Assembly (NCBI RefSeq): GCF_900141805.1
Contig: NZ_FQYN01000009.1
Span: forward strand, 62,001 to 126,000
DNA: 64,000 bases
From: Hymenobacter daecheongensis DSM 21074
GTDB taxonomy: Bacteria; Bacteroidota; Bacteroidia; Cytophagales; Hymenobacteraceae
Reading direction: 5' to 3'
The notes beneath the pieces were generated by a model. It saw nothing but the letters and a program-made list of their open reading frames with translations. It did not search any database and was not told where the DNA came from. Below, in pieces: positions 1 through 8,961 of the stretch; position 1 is the stretch's first letter; every line of letters starts with the position of its first letter. The translations under genes were made by a program, and so were the position numbers.

Positions 1-333
1 GTGGCCTTCGTGCAGAAAACCACCGAGTATGGCACCAACAGCCCCGCCTTCGTGCCCCCGTTCGTCGATTTCGATGAGCTGAAGCAGGACGTGGCCGGCC
101 TCACGGCCCTCACGCCGCTGCATCAGCAGCTGGAGCAGCTCGCCCTCGACACCGACTCGACCATGATGATGGCCGGCTCGGAGGCCTACGGCAACTCGCT
201 GACCATCTACAACAACATCAAGTTTATGGCCCACAACAAGCAGCCCGGCGCCCAGACCGCCTACGACGACCTGCGCCAGCGCTTCCCCGGCAGCCCCAAC
301 GCCGGCCGCAAGCCCACCCCCGCCAAGAGCTAG
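1..333 (+). CDS. Unknown protein, 3' part only
   Basis: The frame is open from the first base of the window, so the gene very probably begins upstream and the GTG at position 1 need not be the start. The visible 110 residues are hydrophilic, with no membrane segment, no signal peptide in the visible part and no catalytic motif I recognise. The segment around residues 15-75 is probably helical and the last 15 residues are a Pro/Lys/Arg-rich tail. The gene ends just before a strong hairpin at 351-397. I do not recognise the family and assign no function. Confidence 0.7.
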   Translation: MAFVQKTTEYGTNSPAFVPPFVDFDELKQDVAGLTALTPLHQQLEQLALDTDSTMMMAGSEAYGNSLTIYNNIKFMAHNKQPGAQTAYDDLRQRFPGSPNAGRKPTPAKS

Positions 334-350
334 CGCCCGCCGCTACTGCC

Positions 351-397
351 AAAAAGGCCCGATTTCGCTGGTAGCTACCGCGGAATCGGGCCTTTTT
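351..397 (+). terminator. Intrinsic terminator, possibly bidirectional
   Basis: Two 16-base arms, AAAAAGGCCCGATTTC and its near-perfect complement, flank a 15-base loop and end in a T-run. It starts 17 bases after the stop of the partial gene. The two arms also fall in register with the 21-bp array that follows, with motifs at 361 and 382. Confidence 0.8.
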
Positions 398-770
398 GGT
401 GGGAAGGAGGGCCGGTAAAGGTCGAAATCGGGGGTCGGACCCCCAATTTCGGGGGGCGGGCCCCGGAAATCGGGCTGCGGTGGCCCGATTTTGAGCTAAA
501 GTGGCCCGAAATCGGGGGTCGGACCCTCGAAATCGGGCCAACTTGGGTCGAAATCGGGGGTCGGACCCCGGAAATCGGGCCAACTTGGCTCGATTTCGAG
601 GGTCGGCGGGCCGAAATCGGGGGTCGGAGGCGCGATTTCGGGCCACTTTGGGTCGATTTCGAGGGTTGGACCCTGGAAATCGGGGGTCCGACCCCGGAAA
701 TCGAGGGTCGGACCCCGGAAATCGGGGGTCCGACCCTCGATTTCCGGGGTCGGACCCCCGATTTCGGGCC
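361..770. repeat. 21-bp phased palindromic repeat array, about 19 copies
   Basis: The heptamer GAAATCG, or its mirror GATTTCG, or a one-base variant, starts at 361, 382, then 424, 445, 466, 487, 508, 529, 550, 571, 592, 613, 634, 655, 676, 697, 718, 739 and 760. The step is exactly 21 bases every time; only position 403 is degenerate. The 14 bases between heptamers vary but are often the palindrome GGGGTCSGACCCC or contain CCAACTTGG. Because 21 is a multiple of three, several frames stay open as heptapeptide repeats; I do not take these as genes. The array fills the space between the convergent ends of the partial gene and the STAS-like gene. Confidence 0.9.
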
Positions 771-774
771 AGGG

Positions 775-1185
775 CTAGGCCAGTAGCCAGCGCACGGCTT
801 CGCCTTCGTCGCCGAATACTTCCATTTCGTAGTCGTGGATGCGGGCCAGGGTTTCGCGCACCAGGGGTTGCAGGGCGCTGTTGGTGCGCAGCACCTCGGC
901 GCGGGCGGGCGAGATGAAGTAGGCCAGGCGCAGGCGGGCAGGAAGCATGGTGGCCACGGCCTGGGGCAGCCACTGCTGCGTAACCCAGGTGGTGGCTTCG
1001 AGAGAGGGCGCTTCGCGGCGGCGCACATCCATCAGCCAGCGGGTGGCCTGGTGGGTTTGGCCGGCCGCCAGCAGGGTGGCATACTCGGCCTGAAGGGTAG
1101 GCAGGTCGGAGTCCTGAAGCCAGCGGGCGGTGAGCAGGTCGAGGTCGGGGCGGTAGTGGATAGACAGCCCGGGAGTATGGAGCAT
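775..1185 (-). CDS. STAS-like cytosolic protein (paralogue 1 of 3)
   Basis: 136 residues, ATG start. No signal peptide or membrane segment. The layout resembles the proteins at 23760-24155 and 31375-31776: an N-terminal strand pattern with an aromatic W (TARW here, YADW and YAQW in the others), a helix, a central LMD or LND turn, a W-rich helix (TWVTQQWLPQA) and a C-terminal amphipathic helix ending in A.xWL. This fits the SpoIIAA/STAS-like fold, which in Bacteroidota is widespread with no settled role. It is the most divergent of the three copies: its central motif is LMDVRR rather than LND. It lies 48 bases downstream of the restriction-modification gene on the same strand. The fold is inferred from pattern; the function is unknown. 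Confidence 0.75.
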   Translation of the reverse strand: MLHTPGLSIHYRPDLDLLTARWLQDSDLPTLQAEYATLLAAGQTHQATRWLMDVRRREAPSLEATTWVTQQWLPQAVATMLPARLRLAYFISPARAEVLRTNSALQPLVRETLARIHDYEMEVFGDEGEAVRWLLA

Positions 1186-1233
1186 TACGAAAGAAGAAGC
1201 GAACGGCGGGTAGGAAGGGTGGGCCGCGGGGCC

Positions 1234-3996
1234 TTAGCGGCCGGCCGGGGCCTTGCGCCCGGCCTTGGGGGGCGGGGGCAGCAGGGGGGCCTGGAGCTGG
1301 CGGTAGTGCTCAAACAGAAATTCGAGGCGGCTTAGTTCGGTGGGAAAGGCGGCCGAGCGGTAGCACAGGTCCACGGCCCGATCGAGCTGCTGGTGGGCCT
1401 TCACCAGCACGGGGGGCATGGTGAGCGGGTCGTAGAGGGTGGCCAGGCTCTCCTGGGGGAACTGCGCCCGCGCCGCCAGCACCTGCTGCGCCGCCGCTTC
1501 CACGGCCGCGGTTTGCTTCGGGGTGGGGGTTGGGGGGAAGGGGAAGTTGTTGTAGACGAGTGTGCCCGAGTAGCGGAAGTCGCTCTTGAGACGGCCACAG
1601 ATTTGCCGCATCCAAGCCATGTGCATTTGCGAAGTGAATACACCGAACAAGTATGGGGTTGCGTTCGGGATTGTTCGGCACAAGTCGGTGGCGATAATTT
1701 CCTTCGACATGAACCCCACCGGAATGTACTTCCGGTTCTCTGACGTGACTCCCGGTATCAGGAGATAATCACTGTCTGGCTGGCGGTCTTCTGTAAACAA
1801 CTGCGGGAAGTTGGCCCATTTGCGTGTTGATTCTTTGGTGCTTGCCAGCCTCATTTCTTTCACTCGTTGAATTCTTTCCCGCACAAGTGGCATAGACTTC
1901 AACTCAGAAGGGCCGGCCCCTTTCAACCACAAGCACCATCTTGGCTCATTGTAAAGAAATTCACGCGCTCCAAGCAAAGGCTTAATGAAAGCTGCTGCCT
2001 GCGGCTCCTTTGCGACTAATTCCTCCTTCTCCGCGTCTGACATCAGCAGGTTGCCTCCGTCCGTCGGTTGGCTGCCCTTTATCATTGGCGGCACTTGGCT
2101 GAGAGGTTTGCTTCTGTCAGTCACCCAAGCATCATCAGTATCTATTAAGTAGGCATTAATACGACGAACAGGTCGCCCTTGGGCCTCTGATTTGGGCGTA
2201 GCGTAATCGTATAGCATGGCTTGCTTTGGCGCATCTAACCCAAACCCTACTATCACGCAGTAAACAGCCGCGTTATTCTTTGCTTCATTCCCCCACTTAA
2301 AGGTCCGATGAGCAAAATGTATCTGGACCCCATAACGCCTCACCAATTCTCCCCACAGAACAGGCACATGTTCGCCTTGTGTAATCGAGTTTGTTGAGAC
2401 GAACGCAACTTTAATAGCAGTGCCCTGAATGTATTGGGCCGCTTTTAGGAACCACGCAGAAACGTAATCCAATATGCCTGCGGACTTCATGTTTCCAGCC
2501 ACAGCCGCAAGTTCGGCTCGTTGCTCTTTGGTCTGCCAGGATTGCCCGATGAACGGCGGATTGCCCAAAATGTAGCTGAGCTGGTCTTTGGGGGCCACGG
2601 TTTCCCAGTCGGTGGTCAGGGCGTTGCCGTGCACGATGCGGGCGGTGCGGGTGAGGGGCAGGCGCAGGTAGAGGTTGCCGAAGGCTTCGGAGAGGCGCAG
2701 GTTGAGCTGGTGGTCCATCAGCCACATGGCCACCTCGGCAATGCGGGCCGGGAATTCTTCCACCTCAATGCCGTAGGCCTGGTCTACCTGCACGCGGGCA
2801 TACAGGGCCAGGTCGATGGTTTGGCCGGTGGCGCGGCGGTCGGCGAAGAGGCGCTCCAGGATTTCCTGCTCCAGCAGGCGCAGCTCGCGGTACGTGACCA
2901 CCAGGAAGTTGCCGCAGCCGCAGGAGGGGTCCAGGAAGCGCAGCTTCTCCAGGCGCAGGTGCAGGGCATTGAGGCGGGGCCGGTTCTGGCCGGCCTGGGC
3001 CAGCTCCTGGCGCAGCTCATCCAAAAACAGCCCCTGAATGACTTTGAGGATATTGGCCTCGGAGGTGTAATGGGCCCCCAGGTTGCGCCGCTTCACGGGG
3101 TCCGTCACGCTCTGAAACAAGGACCCGAAAATGGCGGGCGAAATGCGCGACCAGTCGAAGTAGGTGCAGCGAATGAGCTGCTCGCGCAGGGCGGCATCGA
3201 AGGCCGGGAAGGGGAAAAACTCCGTGAACAGGGAGCCATTCACGTAGGGCAATTGCTGGAGGTAGTCGGGCAATTGGCGCTGGCGGGTGGCGGGGGCCTG
3301 GTCGAGCACCTCAAACCACTGGGCCAGGCGGGTGCCCACGTCGGAGCCGTCGGGGCGGGTGTGCTCTTCCAGGAAAGCCCGGAAGGCATCTTTCTCGAAG
3401 ATGGCGGTATCCTCGGCAAACAGGCAGAACAGGATGCGCACGAGCAGCACTTCGAGCTTGTGGCCGTGGTAGCCGCCGCGCAGCAGGGCATCGTGCAGCT
3501 CGCCCATCAGCTCGGCGGCCCTGATGTTGGCGGGGTCTTCGGGCTGGTACTGGCGCTTCTGGTAGCCGGTGAGGAAGGAGAACAGGTGCAGGTGCTGGTG
3601 CAGCTCCGAGAGCCCGAAATCGTGCTGGGTGCCCTCGTCGAGGTCGTAGAGGCGGAAGCGGGCGAAGTCGGAGACGAGGATGTACTTGGGCAGCTCGTGG
3701 TCTTGCAGGCCGGGGAAGTAGTCTTTGGCCTGCTGGCCGGCTTTGTCGAGGTCTTTGCCGCGGCTTTTGTGCTCCACCAGCAGGGTGCCCTTCCAGAGCA
3801 GATCAATAAAGCCCTGCTGGCCGGAGAGCTTCTTCACGGGCTCCTCGAAGGTGGCCACGCGGCGGCGGTTCACGCCGAACACGTTGAAAAACTCGCCCCA
3901 GAAGGCTTTGGCTTCGGCATGCTCGCGGGTTTCGTGCTGCCACTCCTGGGCAAAGCGGATGGCGCGGTCTTTTACTTCGGATAGGGATAGGGGCAT
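1234..3996 (-). CDS. Type IIL (MmeI-like) restriction-modification enzyme
   Basis: About 920 residues, almost the length of MmeI (919). The start is the ATG at 3996; the open frame upstream of it is low-complexity. The N-terminus has a PD-(D/E)xK nuclease with D65, then nine residues, then E75-H-K77, the same spacing as in MmeI. A helical spacer follows. The N6-adenine methyltransferase has motif I FLDPSCGCGNFLV near residue 354 and motif IV NPPF near 478. Target recognition and C-terminal helical regions follow. Enzymes of this family cut and methylate with one protein and one recognition domain, so no partner gene is needed and none is present. DNA coding for residues about 480-810 (roughly 2545 down to 1570) is clearly poorer in GC than the rest, which suggests the recognition region was exchanged. 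Confidence 0.88.
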   Translation of the reverse strand: MPLSLSEVKDRAIRFAQEWQHETREHAEAKAFWGEFFNVFGVNRRRVATFEEPVKKLSGQQGFIDLLWKGTLLVEHKSRGKDLDKAGQQAKDYFPGLQDHELPKYILVSDFARFRLYDLDEGTQHDFGLSELHQHLHLFSFLTGYQKRQYQPEDPANIRAAELMGELHDALLRGGYHGHKLEVLLVRILFCLFAEDTAIFEKDAFRAFLEEHTRPDGSDVGTRLAQWFEVLDQAPATRQRQLPDYLQQLPYVNGSLFTEFFPFPAFDAALREQLIRCTYFDWSRISPAIFGSLFQSVTDPVKRRNLGAHYTSEANILKVIQGLFLDELRQELAQAGQNRPRLNALHLRLEKLRFLDPSCGCGNFLVVTYRELRLLEQEILERLFADRRATGQTIDLALYARVQVDQAYGIEVEEFPARIAEVAMWLMDHQLNLRLSEAFGNLYLRLPLTRTARIVHGNALTTDWETVAPKDQLSYILGNPPFIGQSWQTKEQRAELAAVAGNMKSAGILDYVSAWFLKAAQYIQGTAIKVAFVSTNSITQGEHVPVLWGELVRRYGVQIHFAHRTFKWGNEAKNNAAVYCVIVGFGLDAPKQAMLYDYATPKSEAQGRPVRRINAYLIDTDDAWVTDRSKPLSQVPPMIKGSQPTDGGNLLMSDAEKEELVAKEPQAAAFIKPLLGAREFLYNEPRWCLWLKGAGPSELKSMPLVRERIQRVKEMRLASTKESTRKWANFPQLFTEDRQPDSDYLLIPGVTSENRKYIPVGFMSKEIIATDLCRTIPNATPYLFGVFTSQMHMAWMRQICGRLKSDFRYSGTLVYNNFPFPPTPTPKQTAAVEAAAQQVLAARAQFPQESLATLYDPLTMPPVLVKAHQQLDRAVDLCYRSAAFPTELSRLEFLFEHYRQLQAPLLPPPPKAGRKAPAGR

Positions 3997-4065
3997 CGGG
4001 TAGCGGATTGGGGGGTGGAAGATAGGGAGGAATGGGGGGTTGGGCCTCACGCCCCGGCCGCCGGA

Positions 4066-4292
4066 CCTCACCCCCCGACCCCCTCTCCTTGGGGAGAGGG
4101 GGAGCCACGGCGGCGCGGGTGGAGCGGGGGAGGGAATGGAAAAGTCACGATTTGGGGGGAGGAGGAGCCACGGCGGCGCGGGCGGGGCGGGGGAGGGTAT
4201 GAAAAAGCCTCTTCACGGGGTGGTGAAGAGGCTTTTCTGTGGTTGTCGTCTGGCTCCCCCTCTCCCCAAGGAGAGGGGGCCGGGGGGTGAGG
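4066..4292. repeat. Composite inverted repeat of C/G-rich 41-bp arms
   Basis: The arm at 4066-4106 and the arm at 4252-4292 are near-perfect reverse complements built on CCCCTCTCCTTGGGGAGAGG. Between them lie two direct copies of a segment beginning GAGCCACGGCGGCGCGGG (about 4102-4143 and 4168-4207) and a hairpin at 4202-4236. The element fills the gap between the ppk1 stop and the start of the MmeI-like gene. A related element is inserted inside mfd at 39751-39859. Confidence 0.8.
4202..4236. terminator. Intrinsic terminator hairpin
   Basis: The arms AAAAAGCCTCTTCAC and GTGAAGAGGCTTTT close a 6-base loop. The hairpin lies between the ppk1 stop (4309) and the MmeI-like gene start (3996). On the minus strand it sits 73 bases downstream of ppk1 and has A/T-rich ends on both sides, so it probably terminates ppk1 and insulates the next gene. 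Confidence 0.7.
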
Positions 4293-4308
4293 TCCGCCAC
4301 CCGCGCGC

Positions 4309-6408
4309 CTACTTCGCCGCCGGCTTGCGGCGCCGGGTGCTCAGCTTCCTTAAATACTCATACGTTTCAAACTGGGCTCGCAGAGGTTGGGCTTCGGGGT
4401 CGTCCTGGCCGATGTAGTTGTTCTGGAAGTCGCGGGATTTCACGTTGTCGCGGCGCTGCAGGTCGAGCAGGTGGCGCACTTCGGCGCGCAGCTCGTCGCT
4501 GAGAATGGGGAAGGCCACTTCCACGCGGCGGTCCAGGTTGCGGGCCATCCAGTCAGACGAGGCCACGTACACTTTCTCGTGGCCGTCGTTGCCGAACACG
4601 TAGATGCGGGCGTGCTCCAGGTAGCGGTCCACCAGGCCGCGCTGCTGAATGTTCTCGCTCTGCCCGGCCAGCTGCGGAATCACGCACGAAATGCCGCGGA
4701 TGAGCAGTTCCACGCGCACGCCGGCCTGGCTGGCCTCGTAGAGCTTCAGAATCATGCGCTCATCCTGCAGGGCATTCAGCTTGAGAATGATGTAAGCGTC
4801 CTTGCCGTGCTTGGCCAGCTTTATTTCGCGGTCGATGAGGGCCGTGAGCTGCTCGCGCAGCTCGAAGGGGGCTACCAGCAGGTGCTCGAACCCGGATTTG
4901 GGCTGGCGGTCGTGGAAGTAGCGGAACACCTCGGCCGCCTCGCGGGTCAGGCGCGGGTCGGCGGTAAACAGACCGTGGTCGGCGTAGATGCGGCTGGTCT
5001 GCTCGTTGAAGTTGCCGGTGCTGAAATAGGCGTAGAGGCGGTTCTGCTCGTCCTCGGTGCGCGTGATGAGCAGCAGCTTGCTATGCACCTTCAGGTCGGG
5101 AATGCCGAAAATGACGTTGGCCCCGGCCTTTTGCAGCTTCTCGGCCCAGAACATGTTGCTTTCCTCGTCGAAGCGGGCTTTCAGCTCCACCACCACCGTC
5201 ACCTGCTTGCCGTTTTTCACCGCCTTCAGCAGGGCCTTGGCCACCTCGCTCTTGGCCGCCACCCGATACAGCGTAATCTGCAGGCTGGTCACCTGGGCAT
5301 CGGCCGCGGCTTCGGCAATCAGGCGCGTCACGTAGTCGAACGACTGGTAGGGCAGGTGCAGCAGGTGGTCGCGCTCGGCAATGGCGGCCAGCATCTTGCC
5401 GCCGGTGCGGGGCAGCGTGGGGTGGGGCAGCGGCTGCAGCTCGGGGTACTGCAGCTCCGTCAGGCCCAGGTTCGGGAAGCCGAAGAAGTCGCGGAAATTG
5501 TGGTAGCGGCTGCCCTCCACCAGCTCCTCCTTGCCGATGCCGGTTTTCTGCATCACCTTCTTGAGCACGGGCTTGGGCATGCCGGGGTCATACAGCAGGC
5601 GGGCCGGGTAGCCGGTTTCGCGCTTCTGCAGGCTGCTCTTGATCTTGGCCATCATATTGCCCGATACTTCCTCCTGAATGTCCAATTCCGCGTCGCGGGA
5701 GAGTTTCAGGGCGTGCACCTGCACCCGCTGGTACTTGGGGTACAGCTCGTGGGCGCAGCACCGAATCACGTCGTCCAGGAACATCACGTAGTGCTCGTCG
5801 CCCTCCTGAGGCAGCTGCACGAAGCGGCTGCCGTGACGCTTGGTGGGCAGCTCCAGCACCACCACCCGCTCGTCGTCGTCGTGCTTTTTGGCCTTGATGG
5901 GGTCTGTGAGGTACACCGTGAGGTACACGGTCTGGTCCTTCAAAAACAGGTGGTGCAGGTTGTCGTCGAGCAAGACGGGCGAGAGCAGGTCCTGCACCTT
6001 GTCGCGGAAATACTGCTCTACCCAGGCGCGCTGGGTGGCGCTCAGGTCGTGGTCGGCAATGAGGTGAATGTGCTGGCGCTGCAATTCGGGCAAGATGCTC
6101 TCCCGAAACGTCTCGCCGAACTCCTGCTGCTGGCGGCCCACCTCTTCGAGCAGGTTTTTGAGCTGCTCGCCGGGGTCTTCGCCCAGCTTGGCGCGGGTCT
6201 TTTTCTTGAGCTTCACCAGCCGCCGCAGCGTGGCCACGCGCACCTTAAAGTACTCGTCCAGGTTGGAGGAGAAGATGGCCAGAAACTTCACCCGCTCCAG
6301 CAGCGGCACCGCCGGGTTCTGCGCCTCCTGCAATACGCGGCGGTTAAAAGCCAGCCAGCTCAGCTCCCGGTTCAGCAGGACGGGTTGATGTTTCTTGGGG
6401 GTTTCCAT
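4309..6408 (-). CDS. ppk1: Polyphosphate kinase 1
   Basis: 699 residues, the usual PPK1 length. The enzyme reversibly transfers the terminal phosphate of ATP to polyphosphate. The N domain begins LLNRELSWLAFNRRVL, a signature of the family. The two phospholipase-D-like domains carry KVHSKLLLI, with the histidine expected to be autophosphorylated near residue 442, and DGHEKVYVASSDWM, with the second conserved histidine near residue 610. The C-terminus is basic (STRRRKPAAK). The SixA-type phosphatase gene lies 150 bases upstream on the same strand; the two are separated by an inverted-repeat element, so it is unclear whether they are co-transcribed. Confidence 0.97.
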   Translation of the reverse strand: METPKKHQPVLLNRELSWLAFNRRVLQEAQNPAVPLLERVKFLAIFSSNLDEYFKVRVATLRRLVKLKKKTRAKLGEDPGEQLKNLLEEVGRQQQEFGETFRESILPELQRQHIHLIADHDLSATQRAWVEQYFRDKVQDLLSPVLLDDNLHHLFLKDQTVYLTVYLTDPIKAKKHDDDERVVVLELPTKRHGSRFVQLPQEGDEHYVMFLDDVIRCCAHELYPKYQRVQVHALKLSRDAELDIQEEVSGNMMAKIKSSLQKRETGYPARLLYDPGMPKPVLKKVMQKTGIGKEELVEGSRYHNFRDFFGFPNLGLTELQYPELQPLPHPTLPRTGGKMLAAIAERDHLLHLPYQSFDYVTRLIAEAAADAQVTSLQITLYRVAAKSEVAKALLKAVKNGKQVTVVVELKARFDEESNMFWAEKLQKAGANVIFGIPDLKVHSKLLLITRTEDEQNRLYAYFSTGNFNEQTSRIYADHGLFTADPRLTREAAEVFRYFHDRQPKSGFEHLLVAPFELREQLTALIDREIKLAKHGKDAYIILKLNALQDERMILKLYEASQAGVRVELLIRGISCVIPQLAGQSENIQQRGLVDRYLEHARIYVFGNDGHEKVYVASSDWMARNLDRRVEVAFPILSDELRAEVRHLLDLQRRDNVKSRDFQNNYIGQDDPEAQPLRAQFETYEYLRKLSTRRRKPAAK

Positions 6409-6415
6409 GAGGGGT

Positions 6416-6563
6416 AATTAAAAATTAAGAATTAAAAATTAAGAATTGAGAACGAGCAAGGCCGGTAGTCAGAAGTTAGGCCTCTGAGGCCGACGTCATT
6501 CTTGAAGTCAATCCAAGTCTGACATAAGCTCTTTTAATTCTCAATTCTCAATTTTTAATTAGT
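6416..6563. repeat. A/T-rich inverted repeat element
   Basis: Tandem copies of AATTAAAAATTAAG at 6416-6452 are mirrored by TTCTCAATTCTCAATTTTTAATT at about 6536-6560. Roughly 80 unrelated bases form the loop. The right arm overlaps the stop codon of the SixA-type gene (TAA at 6559-6561). It occupies the whole gap between that gene and ppk1. Confidence 0.75.
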
Positions 6564-7047
6564 TACGTGGGTGGTCGTAGAAGTAGAATTCGGCGTTGGC
6601 GCGGTCCAGGTTGGCCCACTGGTCCGTGTTGAACTTGAGGCACACGATGGCGGCCGTGGGCAGCTCGGGCAGCGGGTTGGGCGAGAGCAGGTTCACGAAG
6701 TCGGTGAGGGTGTTGTTGTGGCCCACCAGCAGCACCGACGCGGCTGTATCGGGCAGCTGGCGCACCACTTCGAGCAAGTCCGGCACCTCGGCCTGGTAGA
6801 TGCGGTCTAGTACCTGAATCTGGTCGTGGGGGTAGTCCAGCTCCTTGGCCACCAGCGAGGCCGTGCTCAGGGCGCGCACCGCCGGGGAGCTTACCAGCAG
6901 GTCGAGCTTGATTTCGCGCTTGGCCAGGGCCTGGCCCATGTGGGGGGCATCTTCGCGGCCGCGGTTGTTGAGGGGCCGCTCCCGGTCGTTCAAATCGTCG
7001 AAGTCCCAGCTGGACTTGGCGTGGCGCATCAGGTACAAGGTTTTCAT
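6559..7047 (-). CDS. sixA: SixA-type histidine phosphatase
   Basis: 162 residues. The histidine phosphatase signature LMRHAKSSW lies at residues 6-14 (catalytic His in RHAKSSW) and the second histidine lies in LLVGHNN. The short form with RHAKSSW is typical of SixA-like enzymes, which remove phosphate from phosphohistidine; the true substrate here is not known. No signal peptide, so it should be cytosolic. It is upstream of ppk1, so a link to phosphate metabolism is possible but is inference. Its stop codon lies inside the A/T-rich repeat. Confidence 0.88.
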   Translation of the reverse strand: MKTLYLMRHAKSSWDFDDLNDRERPLNNRGREDAPHMGQALAKREIKLDLLVSSPAVRALSTASLVAKELDYPHDQIQVLDRIYQAEVPDLLEVVRQLPDTAASVLLVGHNNTLTDFVNLLSPNPLPELPTAAIVCLKFNTDQWANLDRANAEFYFYDHPRN

Positions 7048-7143
7048 GCTGCAGAGTAGCTAGGTAGGATTCGCTCTTTACTACGCGCCTCCCAAAATGG
7101 TTATTAAGAGTTGGCTTCGGCCCGCAAGCTGGGCATTAAAACG

Positions 7144-7173
7144 AAAAGACCCGCCGGGAGCCGGCGGGTCTTT
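7144..7173 (-). terminator. Intrinsic terminator of the M43 protease gene
   Basis: AAAAGACCCGCCGG and CCGGCGGGTCTTT form a stem with a 3-base loop. It lies 64 bases downstream of the stop of the 7237-8961 gene. On the minus strand the hairpin is followed by TTTT. Confidence 0.8.
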
Positions 7174-7236
7174 GCAGCGCAGGCCACCAGCCGGGCGGCC
7201 CCGAAGGCCCCACACCGGCTGGCGGCAAGTCGCGCT

Positions 7237-8961
7237 TTACTGCTTCACGAAGCGCTGGTGCGAAACCTGGTCACCGGTTGAGATGGTGAGCATGTACACG
7301 CCCTGCGCCAGCGAGGCAATGTTGAGCTGGCTGCCGTCGAAGCTCACCTGCTTCATTTCGGCTCCGCGCACGTCGTACACTTTCACCGCTACCGGGTTGC
7401 CCAGCAGGTCGGCGGGCACCAGCACGTTCAGCACGCTGGTCGCCGGGTTCGGATACACGCTGAAGTCAGCATTGGCACCCGTGCGGGCCACCAGCGCCGT
7501 TTTGGCCGTGCCGCCGGTGATGTTGACGGTGTAGTCTTCGGTTTCGCCGTAGCTGTACGAGTTGCAGCTCGTGGTCGCCGAGGCGTCGCTCATCACCACG
7601 CGCATGCGGGTGGTGCCGCTCTTAGCCGTGGCAGGCACCGTGAAGCCGAAGCTGCGGGTGGTGGCCACGCTGCTGGCGGCGGCATTCACCACCAGCTCAC
7701 CGGCGTCGGTGAACAGGCCGTTCTGGTTGTAGTCGATGTACACTTTGAAGTACTCCGAGTAAGCCGTACCGACGAAGCCGGCGCTTACGCTCACCGTCTG
7801 GGCAGTACCAGCGCCGATGCTCGGAGCCGCCAAAGCCGTGCCGTTGTAGTAGCCGCCATCAGCGCCCGAGGTGCGGGCCAAAGAGCCCAGGCCCACGTAG
7901 TCGATGAATTCGTAGGCTACGCTGCTGCCTTTGCTGGCGCAATACGAAACCGTGGGGGGCGGCGTGGTGCCACCACCCGGAGCGGTGCCGCCCAGCGAGG
8001 TGAGCAGCGAAGCGCGGCTGCCGCCGGTGGCGAACAGGGCACTCATGCGGGTGCTCTGGCCGGTCGAGAACATGTACATGCAGGCGTCGTCGGTGTAGTC
8101 CATGTAGTTCATGAACATGTCGCCGTTGGTGGTGTTGCCGCAGGTGCGGCGCGGGAAGGCGGGGCAGCCGGCGTTGCTGGTCTGCTGGGTGGGCGTGTCG
8201 CTCACCAGGTCGTTGCCGCAGTTAGCATCGCCCCAGATGTGGCGCAGGTTCAGCCAGTGGCCTACTTCGTGCGTGGCCGTGCGGCCCAGGTTGAACGGAG
8301 CCGACAGATAGCCGGTGCGCCCGAAGTAGTTCGGTCCGATAACCACGCCGTCGGTGCTGGCCGCGCCGCCGGGAAACTGGGCGTAGCCCAGAATACCGCC
8401 GCCGATGTTGCACACCCACAGGTTCAGGTACTGGCTGGCGGGCCAGGCGTTCAGGCCGCCGGTGCTGGTGCTCTTCATAGCATCCGCAGTGCCCCAGGTG
8501 GTTTTGGTGCTCGATTTACGCTCGATACCCGTGGTGGCGTTGCCGTTCGGGTCGCGCTTGGCCAGCACGAACTGCAGGCCGGCATCGGCCGCGAGGCCGG
8601 CGAAGGCGGCGGGCGTTTTGCTCACATCGGAGTTCAGCTTGCGGAAGTCCTCATTCAGCACCGCAATCTGCGAAGCAATCTGGGCATCCGAAATGTTCTC
8701 GTTGGCATTGCTGTAGATGACGTGCACCACCACCGGGATAGTACCCATCAGGGCCGTGCCGCGCCGTGCTGTCGGGTTGGCTTCAAACTGTCGGGTCTGG
8801 CCTTCAATAGCCAGCATCCGCTGCGCCAGTGCCGGATCAGCGGCTATCTGCGCCTCCAGGGCTTCCATGGTAGCGCACTGGCGCGTCTGCTGCGCCTGGG
8901 CCTGCTCACTAATACCTAAGCCCAGGCAAGCCAGAGCAAATGCGTAAACGTTTTTTTTCAT
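7237..8961 (-). CDS. Secreted M43-family metalloprotease with GEVED and T9SS sorting domains
   Basis: 574 residues from the ATG at 8961, chosen because [16 protein letters not shown] begins a clean signal peptide ending AQAQ. A pro-region of about 60 residues follows. The catalytic domain has the zinc motif [11 protein letters not shown] near residues 231-241 and a downstream MNYMDYT Met-turn, as in pappalysin/cytophagalysin proteases. Residues about 360-490 form a GEVED-type beta-sandwich ([13 protein letters not shown] ... GETEDYTV). The C-terminus ([11 protein letters not shown] ... QGVYMLTI ... QRFVKQ) is a type A sorting domain, so the protein should be exported by T9SS and surface-anchored or released. 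It is a tandem paralogue of the next gene; that copy lacks the GEVED domain. Confidence 0.93.
   Translation of the reverse strand: MKKNVYAFALACLGLGISEQAQAQQTRQCATMEALEAQIAADPALAQRMLAIEGQTRQFEANPTARRGTALMGTIPVVVHVIYSNANENISDAQIASQIAVLNEDFRKLNSDVSKTPAAFAGLAADAGLQFVLAKRDPNGNATTGIERKSSTKTTWGTADAMKSTSTGGLNAWPASQYLNLWVCNIGGGILGYAQFPGGAASTDGVVIGPNYFGRTGYLSAPFNLGRTATHEVGHWLNLRHIWGDANCGNDLVSDTPTQQTSNAGCPAFPRRTCGNTTNGDMFMNYMDYTDDACMYMFSTGQSTRMSALFATGGSRASLLTSLGGTAPGGGTTPPPTVSYCASKGSSVAYEFIDYVGLGSLARTSGADGGYYNGTALAAPSIGAGTAQTVSVSAGFVGTAYSEYFKVYIDYNQNGLFTDAGELVVNAAASSVATTRSFGFTVPATAKSGTTRMRVVMSDASATTSCNSYSYGETEDYTVNITGGTAKTALVARTGANADFSVYPNPATSVLNVLVPADLLGNPVAVKVYDVRGAEMKQVSFDGSQLNIASLAQGVYMLTISTGDQVSHQRFVKQ

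Noticed and set aside
361-770. CRISPR array
   Set aside because: Repeats of 7 conserved bases and 14-base gaps are far too short, repeats are inverted relative to each other, and there are no cas genes.
224-1028. Open frames of 249, 217 and 138 residues with repeated GSDPRFR-type heptapeptides
   Set aside because: They arise because the 21-base repeat keeps frames open; they cross the STAS-like gene and have no family features.
2521-3984. 487-residue frame opposite the MmeI-like gene
   Set aside because: Antisense shadow of the GC-rich half of that gene.
4387-6417. 676-residue frame opposite ppk1
   Set aside because: It is the antisense of a clear PPK1 gene; long antisense frames are normal at this GC content.
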